The translations under genes were made by a program, and so were the position numbers. A DNA stretch of 64,000 bases from Salinibaculum litoreum. GTDB taxonomy: Archaea; Halobacteriota; Halobacteria; Halobacteriales; Haloarculaceae. Below are positions 44,166-52,512 of this stretch, in pieces. Location of the stretch: positions 1,798,001 through 1,862,000 of the forward strand of contig CP046866.1 of assembly GCA_009789175.1 (NCBI GenBank). Direction: 5' to 3'. The notes beneath the pieces are model-generated. The model did no database searches. It saw only the letters and a program-made list of their open reading frames with translations, and was not told the origin of the DNA. The first letter of the stretch is position 1. Each line of letters begins with the position of its first letter.

Positions 44166-44882
44166 TACTCGGAGAACACCGTCCCCGACAGTCCCGTTCT
44201 GGTCTCGCTACCTGACCACGGACGGGAGTATTCTGGCCACCAGTTGGAACACAGTTTCCGACACCCGGGACGGATGCCGTGTCGATTACTGCCAACTGGA
44301 AGCCGAATACGTACACTTCGCATGCGCTGGTAGGTGAAAGTTCGTGCATATTTATAAGAGTATTTTTATGTGGCTGCTGGACATCACTCGACCGTCTCGA
44401 AACAGGGAAAAGGGCAACAACCGCGGAGGTTCACAGCACTCCTGGCTGGTGCAGAAGATGGATGTCAGAACGGAGTTGCGACCCTGTCGTTCACCGCCCG
44501 GACACCTCCAGAGCGACATCAGCCCGCCAGTTCATCCCAGCCCCGCTGCCGATGTGTCATGCACAGCCGTCGCAGACGTGATTCTCCGACACGTCGACAC
44601 TCCTCTTCGCAAGTGTGAGAAAGCTGGCCTCGGCACTCACGACTCACAATCTATCCATAGTGAATGTATGTAACGCAGCCGCAGGGTCCGCTTGTCCCGC
44701 TACTGTTCGTCCAGCATCTGGATACCACGCTCGACGACCGACTTGGTCACGAGGAAACTCGTCTCTATCGAGACACCTGGGCCGTAGCCAAACGCGATGA
44801 CCCTGATAGAATCGCGTCAGTCATTGAGACCGGTTATCCCAGTGCATAGCCGCAGGCACGGTTTGGTCACTGACAACAGGTA
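44166..44882. other. Gene-poor region left of the PgsBC-like segment
   Basis: 717 bp without a well-supported gene. An A/T-rich promoter-like block lies at about 44347-44372 (ATTTATAAGAG and TATTTTTATG). The left copy of the direct repeat is at 44607-44639. A short frame at 44664-44849 (61 codons, containing LDDRLGHEETRLYRDTW) has halophile-like acidic residues but no recognisable relative, and may be a gene remnant. Confidence 0.5.
44607..44639 (+). repeat. Left copy of long direct repeat
   Basis: TCGCAAGTGT (44607-44616), one base, then AGAAAGCTGGCCTCGGCACTCA (given here by key ends AGAAAGC and GCACTCA; 22 bp at 44618-44639) is identical to the right copy at 52218-52227 plus 52234-52255, except for a 5-bp size difference between the two parts. 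A further TATGTAACGCAG occurs at 44667-44678 and 52396-52407. Confidence 0.85.
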
Positions 44883-47800
44883 CTATTTCGACCGCTTGAA
44901 CTCGAAGCGTGCCCCGCCATCGGTTCCCTCTGTCACCGAAGCCGTCCAGCCGTGTGCCTTCGCGATGTCGGCCACAATCGACAGCCCGAACCCGGTTCCC
45001 CCTTCGCTGGACGTGACGCCGTGGTTGAACACGTCATCTCGCCTCTCCTGAGGAATCCCGCTGCCGGTATCCTCAACGTAGAATCCGTCCTCTTCGTCTA
45101 GTCGGCCCACGGTAATCGTTACCCCAGCACTCCCGTGCTCGACTGCATTCCGGAAGAGATTCTCGAAGAGTTGGGTCAGCCGTCCTGCATCGCCAGTGAC
45201 TGTGGGGACTTCATCTGCAAGGGTGAGCGTTGCCTCTTTCGTGTCGACGTACCCCCACGCCTCCGTTGTAATACTCTCGAGATCGACGGCCTCGGCATTC
45301 TCGACCGTCGTCTCCCCACGTGCCAGCGTCAGGAGATCCCCGATGAGTCGTTCAATTCGGTCGTGTGCGGATTCTACCTTTTCAAAATGTTCCGCGTTGC
45401 CGGTCTCCTCTGCGATTTCGAGGAATCCCATCGCGACGGAAAGTGGGTTCCGAAGGTCGTGAGCAACGACGCTCGCGAACTGGTCGAGTCGCTCGTTCTG
45501 TCGATGTAGTTCTTCTTCTCTGCTCGCTCGTGCGAGTGCTGCCTCGACAGTCGCACCGAGAATCCGGAACAGATCGACATCCGTCTCAGAAAAGACCTGC
45601 GTGGAAACTGACCCCGTCGACATGAGCCCATACTCTCCCAGTGGGACGAGGATCTCACTTCGGATCTCTGTGTCCGGGTTGTGGGGTTGCCCCTCGGCCT
45701 GGACATCATCATATACCTGGGTTTCTCCGGACTCAAACGCGTCCCAAGCAAGACCGTCTCCAGGAGTGAACTGGGGAGAATCGCCAAACAAGTCCCGTGC
45801 TGCGGACGTTTCCGTAATTGGGACGAGCACGTTCTCTCGGTCGTCGTACTCCCAAATTCCGGTGACGTCGAGGTCGAGTATCTCCGCCGCGGCATCGACG
45901 GCGATCGTTCCGATCTCGTCGCTCGATTCAGCGCCGCTAAGCCGCTGTGCGGTGTCCTGAAGTGAACGGAGGCGAGCTTCCAACTGTTTTTGTTCGGTGA
46001 TGTCCTCCAAGACCGCGAGGATGCTCGTGGGGTCTCCGTCAGGGCCTGTAACCGGTGCGACCGACAAGAGAAGGTCCAGTTCGTCTCCGTCTTTTGTCTG
46101 CCGCCGTATCTCCTTTGCCCGAATCCGCTCGCCGCTCAGGGCACGCTGCTTGTGCGATGCAAACTCTTCTTGCTGCTCGTCCGGGACGATCGGATTGAAT
46201 TCCCCGAGCACTTCTTCGCGCGACCAGCCGAACATATTTTCGGCCTCGTCGTTCCAGCGGATGACGTTGCCATCAGTATCAATCTCCATGACGGTGAGTG
46301 GCGTGGCCCCGATGAGCGATTCCAGTCGCTGGTTCGTTGCCTCGAGTTCGCGCTCCCGCTCGACCTGCTCGGTGACGTTTCGAGCGATGCCCACAACTCG
46401 AACAGTCTCGCCATCGACGACGACCGGTGCGAGGCTGGTGTCCCAGAACTGAGCACCGTCACCGACGTCGAGCTCTTCGCGATACGAGACAGGGGCACCC
46501 TGATTGACGCAGCGAGTGTAATTCGCCTCGAGTTCAGCACCCTCCTGGTCGCCGAACACGTCTCGTGGCGTCTTGCCGCGAACTTCCTCGGTTGTGAGTC
46601 CGGTCTGTGACTCGTAGCCGGCACTGAGTCGGACAAACTCGAATGACGGGTCCTCACCAGTGGTATCGACATCGAGCAAGAAGATGGCGTCTCCGGATGT
46701 TTCGAGCAACGCCTCGTATTCCTCCGCGAGCTCTCGATGCTCGCGGCGTTCCGCTCTTCGCTCCGTAATGTCCTGAAACACGCCCCGGAGTGCTGAGTCA
46801 CCGCGCTGTGTGTCGTCGGCGTATTCTCCCCACGCCCGAACGTCACGCACCTCGCCGTCGGTTCGCACGGTTCGGAGGTCGAGGTCGTACGGTTCCCCGT
46901 CTTCGATTGCTTGGTCAACTGCTGCGGCAATCGTCTCTCTATCGTCGGGGTGATAGAACTCGAGTCCGTCGTCAAGAGTTGGCTCGTAATCGTCCTCGAC
47001 GCCGTGAATCTGGCGGACGCCGTCGGACCAGATGAGTTCCCCGCTCGATGGGACGTATTCCCAGATACCGATGTCTGCGATGTCCTGAACGCGGTCGAAG
47101 AGGAACTCCTGACGTTCGAGTTCGGCACGGTCACGACGACGCGAGAGTTCGGTACTCACGAGTTGCGCTACCAGCTCGACGAACGTCCGTTCGAGCGCTC
47201 CGAACGGCGCGACTCGCGTCGTCGGACTCGAGAAATTGACGGTTCCGTAACGCGTGTCATCGACGACGAGTGGCACGCCGATGTACGATTCTAACTCAAA
47301 GTCACGGTAGGCAGGATGCATCTCTTTTCCGTCGCTAACGGCGTCCGCGAACGAACAGACCGAATCCGTGCCGACGACTTCTGCACAGTACGTCGATTCG
47401 AGATCGAAGTGATCACCTGCCTCGATATCGGCTTCCGGTGCGTGAGCTGCTTCGACCGTGTAGTCGCTGTCCTGAATTCGCGAGACGATACCGATTTCTA
47501 GTCCGAGCGTCTGGCAACCGACTTCCAGTAGGTTCTGGAGGCGTGACCTGACCGAGACATCGCTTTCTGCCATGACGGCCTGGAGGTCCTGGAGTGCGTC
47601 CCGCTCTCGTTCCAATTGACGCTTCACCTCGCTTTGCTCGGTAACGTCTCGAGCGACAACGAGTACCTCCTTACCCTTTCGACTCTGGAACGGGGTCACC
47701 CGGACGTCGAACGTCCGCTCGCTGGTCCCGGCCACGACATCGAGTTGTAGGTCTACATCGTACAACCCGGTGGACCCACCATCGCTCTCAATCTCATCGA

Positions 47801-48788
47801 GCGTCGATTCGACTGCCTGGGAGAATCGCGTTGCATCGGAAGCGCTAACGCGGTCACCGACGACCGTTTCGAGCTGTTGTCCCGTGAGCTGGGCCGATTG
47901 ATCCCCTGCGAGCAACCGCTTTGCGGCCGTATTCGCGAACTCGACGTTCCCCGTCTCGTCGAGGACGAACACGACGTCGTGGATGGTCTCCAGAATCGCG
48001 TCACTGCGCTCTAGCCTCTGTTCCCGTTCTCGCTCGGCGGTGATTTCACGCGAAAAGACAGTCAGCCCGTCGTCATCTGGGAACGCTCGCACTTCGACCC
48101 AGTAGTCGAATGGCGCTCCCAGATGCTGTTCGAACGATACTGGTTCACCGGTCTCCATCGCCGTTCGATACTTGTCTTCGAGTTCCGTCCCGACAATCGA
48201 CGGGAACTCCTCCCAGATGGTTTCTCCGACGACCGCGTCCGGGTCACAATCGACTCGTTCGGCCATTTTTTCGTTCATATACTCGATGCGCCACTCGGTA
48301 TCGACAGCGTAAATCGCGTCAGTTGTGCGCTCGAGCGTTCGTCGGAAGCGTCGTTTCGTCTGCTCGGCCTCCGTGCGTTTGCGAGCAGCCTTCGTGAGCG
48401 TTCGAATGCGGGCCGCGAGCAGTGTGAAGTTATCACGCTCCGCCTGGACCGGGATGTAGTCCGAGACGCCGGCACGAGTCGCTTCGCTCGCGATTTCCTC
48501 ACTCCCCCCACCAGTAAAGAGGATTATCGGGATATCATCGTTCTGCTGGCGAATCGACTCCGTAAGCCCGATGCCATCGGAATCTTCGAGCGAGTACGCC
48601 GTTACGATACAGTCGATCCGGTCCGCAGCAAGATGGTGTAGTGCTTCGTCGATACCGTCAGCGGTCACACAGTCGATCTCGGTACTCGTTTGCTGGAGCT
48701 TGGTTTGAACCAAATTCGCGAATGCGGGGTCGGAGCTCACGTAGAGGACGCGGATTGGATCGTCCGGTTCGTCAGTAGTACCGAGCAC
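44883..48788 (-). CDS. Large multi-domain histidine kinase with degenerate receiver and PAS/GAF array
   Basis: About 1301 aa from the GTG at 48788 (LGTTDEPDDPIRVLYVSSDP). A TATA-like AAATATTTAAC about 28-38 bp upstream supports this over a TTG 30 codons earlier. Order, roughly: receiver-like domain (10-125), PAS (140-255), PAS (260-380), GAF (400-545), PAS (555-670), PAS (680-810), PAS (815-925), GAF (930-1085), HisKA (H-box DQFASVVAHDLRNPLSVAMG), HATPase (LFENLFRNAVEHG, DTGSGIP, GTGFGLSIV). The receiver reads DCIVTAYSLEDSDG: the expected phosphoacceptor Asp is Ala. No membrane helix, so probably cytosolic. Confidence 0.92.
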   Translation of the reverse strand: MLGTTDEPDDPIRVLYVSSDPAFANLVQTKLQQTSTEIDCVTADGIDEALHHLAADRIDCIVTAYSLEDSDGIGLTESIRQQNDDIPIILFTGGGSEEIASEATRAGVSDYIPVQAERDNFTLLAARIRTLTKAARKRTEAEQTKRRFRRTLERTTDAIYAVDTEWRIEYMNEKMAERVDCDPDAVVGETIWEEFPSIVGTELEDKYRTAMETGEPVSFEQHLGAPFDYWVEVRAFPDDDGLTVFSREITAEREREQRLERSDAILETIHDVVFVLDETGNVEFANTAAKRLLAGDQSAQLTGQQLETVVGDRVSASDATRFSQAVESTLDEIESDGGSTGLYDVDLQLDVVAGTSERTFDVRVTPFQSRKGKEVLVVARDVTEQSEVKRQLERERDALQDLQAVMAESDVSVRSRLQNLLEVGCQTLGLEIGIVSRIQDSDYTVEAAHAPEADIEAGDHFDLESTYCAEVVGTDSVCSFADAVSDGKEMHPAYRDFELESYIGVPLVVDDTRYGTVNFSSPTTRVAPFGALERTFVELVAQLVSTELSRRRDRAELERQEFLFDRVQDIADIGIWEYVPSSGELIWSDGVRQIHGVEDDYEPTLDDGLEFYHPDDRETIAAAVDQAIEDGEPYDLDLRTVRTDGEVRDVRAWGEYADDTQRGDSALRGVFQDITERRAERREHRELAEEYEALLETSGDAIFLLDVDTTGEDPSFEFVRLSAGYESQTGLTTEEVRGKTPRDVFGDQEGAELEANYTRCVNQGAPVSYREELDVGDGAQFWDTSLAPVVVDGETVRVVGIARNVTEQVERERELEATNQRLESLIGATPLTVMEIDTDGNVIRWNDEAENMFGWSREEVLGEFNPIVPDEQQEEFASHKQRALSGERIRAKEIRRQTKDGDELDLLLSVAPVTGPDGDPTSILAVLEDITEQKQLEARLRSLQDTAQRLSGAESSDEIGTIAVDAAAEILDLDVTGIWEYDDRENVLVPITETSAARDLFGDSPQFTPGDGLAWDAFESGETQVYDDVQAEGQPHNPDTEIRSEILVPLGEYGLMSTGSVSTQVFSETDVDLFRILGATVEAALARASREEELHRQNERLDQFASVVAHDLRNPLSVAMGFLEIAEETGNAEHFEKVESAHDRIERLIGDLLTLARGETTVENAEAVDLESITTEAWGYVDTKEATLTLADEVPTVTGDAGRLTQLFENLFRNAVEHGSAGVTITVGRLDEEDGFYVEDTGSGIPQERRDDVFNHGVTSSEGGTGFGLSIVADIAKAHGWTASVTEGTDGGARFEFKRSK

Positions 48789-48937
48789 AGTTACAGAGAT
48801 TTGACTGTCTAACTGGTTAAATATTTCTTGCGAGACATCCCGTGGGCTATCGAAGTCGCTGACGAGTGAAAAGCGCAATAATCGAGGAATTGTGGTATGT
48901 CGGTCAATATAAGGAGAGGGGCGGATACACTACTAGC
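48789..48937. promoter_or_regulatory. Divergent promoter region between the kinase and the response regulator
   Basis: About 150 bp with two A/T-rich blocks: GGTTAAATATTT near 48816-48827 (minus-strand TATA for the kinase) and TCAATATAAGG near 48904-48914 (plus-strand TATA for the regulator). Each lies about 25-30 bp from the proposed start, so both genes appear leaderless and can be controlled together. Confidence 0.6.
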
Positions 48938-49327
48938 ATGCCTGCGGAAATTCTGGCTGCCGACGACGACGAAAACATCAGGGAGATGATCGATGTTAGT
49001 CTTGGTGGGGAGTTCGACGTAGAGACGGTAAAAGATGGTCGGGAGGCATGGGAGTACTTAGAAGAAGCACCGGGTTCACTACCGAAAGCAGTCATTCTCG
49101 ACGTCATGATGCCAGAGATGGACGGGTTTTCGGTTCTGGACCATATCCGAGAGAACGACGGGATGCAGGACATTCCAATTATTATGCTGACATCTCGGAG
49201 TCGAGAGGAAGACATCGTTCGAGCACTTGAGGCGGGCGCGGACGATTTCCTGGCGAAGCCATTCAATAAATCAGAACTGTACGGACGTGTACAGCAAACT
49301 CTCCAGCACGAAACCGTACAGAATTGA
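48938..49327 (+). CDS. Single-domain response regulator
   Basis: 129-aa receiver domain. The acidic pocket DDDENIREM, phosphoacceptor Asp in VILDVMMPEMDGFSVLDHI, Thr/Ser in IIMLTSRSREED and Lys in DDFLAKPFNKSEL are all present, so it should be phosphorylatable. There is no output domain, which is typical of archaeal CheY-like regulators. The ATG at 48938 fits the TATA box 25-30 bp upstream. It is divergent from the large kinase and 35 bp upstream of the PgsC-like gene. Confidence 0.93.
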   Translation: MPAEILAADDDENIREMIDVSLGGEFDVETVKDGREAWEYLEEAPGSLPKAVILDVMMPEMDGFSVLDHIRENDGMQDIPIIMLTSRSREEDIVRALEAGADDFLAKPFNKSELYGRVQQTLQHETVQN

Positions 49328-49362
49328 AACAGTAAAGGTGCATAAGCCGATAAAGATTCATA

Positions 49363-50526
49363 ATGTGGGTAGCCACACTAGTCGCTGTTATCGGATTACT
49401 TGCCGTAGCGGTGACTACGCAGTTCACTGGCTACCGTCTCGGTGGAACGATCACCGTTCCGGTACTCGCGGTGTACACGCTCAAGAACGCCCTGATGCTA
49501 CCAGTGTTCGTCCTCAGTACTATCGCAGCGTACATCGGTCTCTGGTATCTCCGACAGCGAACCCTGGTTTACGGTCGAGACGAACTCCTCGCCGCATTCG
49601 TGATTGGAACGTCAGTCCCGTTGGTGACGCTTCTTGGGTTGATTCAGGTCGGGTTCGACCCAGACCTTATTGTGTTGATTGGCAGTATTCTCCCCGGGTT
49701 GGCGGCCTACAATTTCCACAGCATCAAGCCGGAGTTTCGGCGGAACGATGTACTGGCGACTGTCGGCTTGTTCACGGCACTGTTCGTCCTCGGTTTGGTA
49801 CTGGTCTCTCCCGGAATCGCGGCCCGATTCGGGACACTGACGCCACCGGTATTATTTGCTGAAACCGCCGACATTGCGGTGTACAACAATGCGGTCGTTG
49901 ATGTCACAACGGGAGCGGTCGTCATTTCGAGGGAAGTCGTGGCAGGTCTCTTTATTTTTGGTCTGATCATATCCGAACGCATCAGGTCCCGCTTCGGCGT
50001 CCGGGTCGGCATCATCACGGCAATCCTGTTGGCAGTCTACGCCCTCATGAACTACTGGCTTATCGTCATGTATCTGATTCTGTTCGTCATCGTGTTTGGC
50101 CTGGTTCAGGCACTACACTACGCGACGCTGCGGTACGGGAGAGTGCTGCTTGGAACCACCACCGCCTTTGGACTGCTCGTGGCAGTTCCACTGACCCTCT
50201 CGCTTCCGATAGATCGGGGACTGTCTGCGTTTTTCGTTGCCTTCCTCGCTGGCATCACGGCGTATAATACTCACGTGACAAGTTCATTTGATCGGCGGCT
50301 GGTACTCCCCCTGCAGGCCGTCGTGTTCGTTCCAGCGTTGCTCGTCGCGCGACTGTTCGCAACGCCGGAACCGAAGGGTATCCCACAGGAACTCACGCTC
50401 CCAGTGATCGTGATCGGCGTCTTCGTAGTGTTGGTTGGCCTGGGGATCGGGCGCTGGTATGCAGTTGACAAACCTGACGAGTCCGAGGTTCTGTCGGCAT
50501 CCGTTCTTTCCGGGGGAGACTCATGA
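49363..50526 (+). CDS. PgsC/CapC-like membrane protein, internally duplicated
   Basis: 387 aa with about 10-12 hydrophobic segments. Bacterial PgsC is about 150 aa and has a YGR motif followed by a GxIxPGLxAN loop. Here the first half has LVYGRDELLAAFVIGTSVPL and SILPGLAAYNFHSIKPEFRR, and the second half repeats the pattern as LRYGRVLLGTTTAFGLLVAV and FLAGITAYNTHVTSSFDRR. So two PgsC-like units are fused. In Bacillus PgsC works with PgsB in the membrane poly-gamma-glutamate synthase. The stop overlaps the PgsB-like gene by 4 bp (ATGA). Equivalence of function is inference. Confidence 0.8.
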   Translation: MWVATLVAVIGLLAVAVTTQFTGYRLGGTITVPVLAVYTLKNALMLPVFVLSTIAAYIGLWYLRQRTLVYGRDELLAAFVIGTSVPLVTLLGLIQVGFDPDLIVLIGSILPGLAAYNFHSIKPEFRRNDVLATVGLFTALFVLGLVLVSPGIAARFGTLTPPVLFAETADIAVYNNAVVDVTTGAVVISREVVAGLFIFGLIISERIRSRFGVRVGIITAILLAVYALMNYWLIVMYLILFVIVFGLVQALHYATLRYGRVLLGTTTAFGLLVAVPLTLSLPIDRGLSAFFVAFLAGITAYNTHVTSSFDRRLVLPLQAVVFVPALLVARLFATPEPKGIPQELTLPVIVIGVFVVLVGLGIGRWYAVDKPDESEVLSASVLSGGDS

Positions 50527-52106
50527 GCACGACTGCATACGAGATATACGGTCGAGGGTTCGGCTGGGCGTGGCGACTTCGCATGCAGGAACGCGTGGTA
50601 GCCACCGGGGGCCATCACTACGATACATCACGAGAGGCCCGACAGGCTGTCGACCAAGTTCGAGGGGCAGTTGCTGCACTCACGGGAGATAAAGAGGCGT
50701 TCGAAAGCGAGGATATCAGCGACCCGCAAACGATCGTCAGAGAAGACCCGACACCTTCCGGCGAGCTTCCAGATGACCGGAACAATTGGGTGTGGCAACT
50801 ACAGACACCCGAGCGTACCCTCGCCAACAGCGCAGACCGGTTCCCTACCGAGAGCGATGCCAGGAATGCGTTGGAGCGGTTTCTAGAGCGTGCTACGGGT
50901 GCTCTCCCAATGTTCATGGTCGGTGCCGAATACGAGTGGCGGGACGGACCACGGTCTATCGAGGTCGGGAAGCCGAGCCTGACCGGCATTATTAAAGAAT
51001 TAACACGAGGGTCCCGCCACCGCAAGGCACTCCGACGACTGGACACTCGCATCGCCGTGGCGGGGAGCCGTGGCAAGACATCGACGACCCGGCGCCTCGA
51101 CGACGTGTTCAACCGCCGGGGCTACGATACGCTGACGAAGATCACCGGGAACCATCCGACACTCATCCACAACGGCGAGGTTCACCCTATCGAACGCCGT
51201 GGCCCTCGGACAACGCTGTACGAGAACATCAGCGTGATCGGGGAATTCGCCCCGGAGCTTGATGCCTATGCCGCCGAGGATATCGGCATCTTCGAAAACC
51301 AGGGTATCACCGAGTACACGACACGGTTGATCAATCAGAAACTGATCAATCCGGACATCGTTGTCCTGACCAACGTCCGTCAGGACCACAACGACACACT
51401 TGGCAAGACCCGAACCAATATCGCCCGATCGTTCGCACGGTCAGTCTCCTCCGGGACACACGTCATCAGTGGAGAACAACACCCTGTTCTCCACGAGTAC
51501 ATGCAAGAGGAGATCGAACGACGTGGCGCTACTATCGAACAGGTCGAGATTCCGGACCGGCACGAAGGGATGATTGGGGCAGAGACTGCGCACGCAATCG
51601 ACGCTGTCCTGTCCTTTCTCGGCGAATCGCCGCTCCCCGATGGTGAACTCGAAGCGTTTTTGAACGCGATCCAGCCAGAGTGGACCCGACTTCCCAACGG
51701 CCGTGTGTTCAACGCAGCACAGGTGAACGATGTGGAGAGTACGGAGATGGTCCGTCGGGTACTCGTTGCGGAAGATGAACAGATACTGCCGTTCGTCTAT
51801 CTCCGCCGGGACCGCCGCGGTCGAACTGCCTCGTTCGCAGAGTACGTTGACCTCCTCTACGACCAAGGACACATCGAGAGAGCCCACGTTGGTGGGGCAA
51901 ACACACGTGCGTTTGCTGAGAATACTGACCTCCCGGTGACCCAACACGACGATGACACCGACGCCGACACTGTGCTGACCGATCTTCTTGCAGGTACAGA
52001 GCCTGTCGTCATCATGGGGAATACCGTAGATGAGTTTATGCGTGAGTTCGAGCAGGCAATAGGCACTCAAGAAAAAGAGATGAACGAGTCAATAACAGAC
52101 AATTAG
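50523..52106 (+). CDS. PgsB/CapB-like Mur-ligase with N-terminal YegP/DUF1508-like repeats
   Basis: 527 aa. Residues 6-49 (YEIYGRGFGWAWRLRMQERV) and about 88-125 (NWVWQLQTPERTLANSADRF) are two YegP/DUF1508-type repeats not found in Bacillus PgsB. From residue 176 it is a Mur-ligase-type amide ligase: P-loop AVAGSRGKTSTTRR at 178-190, substrate loop LTKITGNHPTLI, and NVRQDHNDTLGKTR, equivalent to the NVLEDHMDVMG segment of PgsB. The end has VIMGNTVDEFMREFEQAIG. It is expected to activate and join gamma-glutamyl or a similar carboxylate. Overlaps the PgsC-like gene by 4 bp; no PgsA is next to it. Confidence 0.85.
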   Translation: MSTTAYEIYGRGFGWAWRLRMQERVVATGGHHYDTSREARQAVDQVRGAVAALTGDKEAFESEDISDPQTIVREDPTPSGELPDDRNNWVWQLQTPERTLANSADRFPTESDARNALERFLERATGALPMFMVGAEYEWRDGPRSIEVGKPSLTGIIKELTRGSRHRKALRRLDTRIAVAGSRGKTSTTRRLDDVFNRRGYDTLTKITGNHPTLIHNGEVHPIERRGPRTTLYENISVIGEFAPELDAYAAEDIGIFENQGITEYTTRLINQKLINPDIVVLTNVRQDHNDTLGKTRTNIARSFARSVSSGTHVISGEQHPVLHEYMQEEIERRGATIEQVEIPDRHEGMIGAETAHAIDAVLSFLGESPLPDGELEAFLNAIQPEWTRLPNGRVFNAAQVNDVESTEMVRRVLVAEDEQILPFVYLRRDRRGRTASFAEYVDLLYDQGHIERAHVGGANTRAFAENTDLPVTQHDDDTDADTVLTDLLAGTEPVVIMGNTVDEFMREFEQAIGTQEKEMNESITDN

Positions 52107-52217
52107 AACGCAATTACCGCTGGACTCGATGGAGTCGCCCCTGTTTAATTGCTAATGTTCAACTATCCACTCTCAGAGAGAAGCAGACCCGATTCTCTGA
52201 CGTTCGTTCACTTCTCC

Positions 52218-52255
52218 TCGCAAGTGTATGGATAGAAAGCTGGCCTCGGCACTCA
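52218..52255 (+). repeat. Right copy of long direct repeat
   Basis: TCGCAAGTGT (52218-52227), then ATGGAT, then the 22-bp block at 52234-52255, are the counterpart of 44607-44639. The distance between the two 22-bp blocks is 7616 bp. The right copy lies at the N-terminus of the short frame at 52228. Confidence 0.85.
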
Positions 52256-52374
52256 TAGGGTTCGTCACCGCGACTGTGTACCCCACCAGTCGCTCGGACC
52301 ACATGAGTTCGTCATCGGCCGGTTCGACCTACGACCGGGAGGGCAAAAAGTCCGTCCCGTTCGAGGTGACGTGA
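52228..52374 (+). pseudogene. Short ORF, possible gene remnant overlapping the direct repeat
   Basis: A 48-codon frame begins MDRKLASALIGFVTATVYPT, which looks like the start of an exported or membrane protein, and ends in SVPFEVT. At the left repeat the frame VRKLASALTTHN (from 44615) begins in the same way and then diverges. The two are thus probably remnants of one N-terminal coding sequence duplicated around the 7.6-kb segment. No complete domain is present. Confidence 0.45.
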
Positions 52375-52512
52375 TAGTTGCGAGTCAGGAACTGTTATGT
52401 AACGCAGTGTGCAAGTAGCGCCACGAATGACAGCGAGGCACTATCGGGTTACGAACGCACCCACACGGACGAAACGACGGGTCACCGTCCGCGGGACGCT
52501 CGGAGGGCAACG

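Larger units (their letters stand above)
52107..52512. other. Spacer right of the PgsBC-like cassette
   Basis: 406 bp. It holds the right direct repeat (52218-52255), a short frame at 52228-52374, the shared TATGTAACGCAG at 52396-52407, and the upstream part of a frame whose coding start I place at 52513. Otherwise nothing recognised. Confidence 0.5.

Noticed and set aside
44279-44673. Several overlapping frames right of the 7TM kinase
   Set aside because: They overlap each other, lack halophile-like acidic bias and have no recognisable relatives; the area is treated as non-coding.
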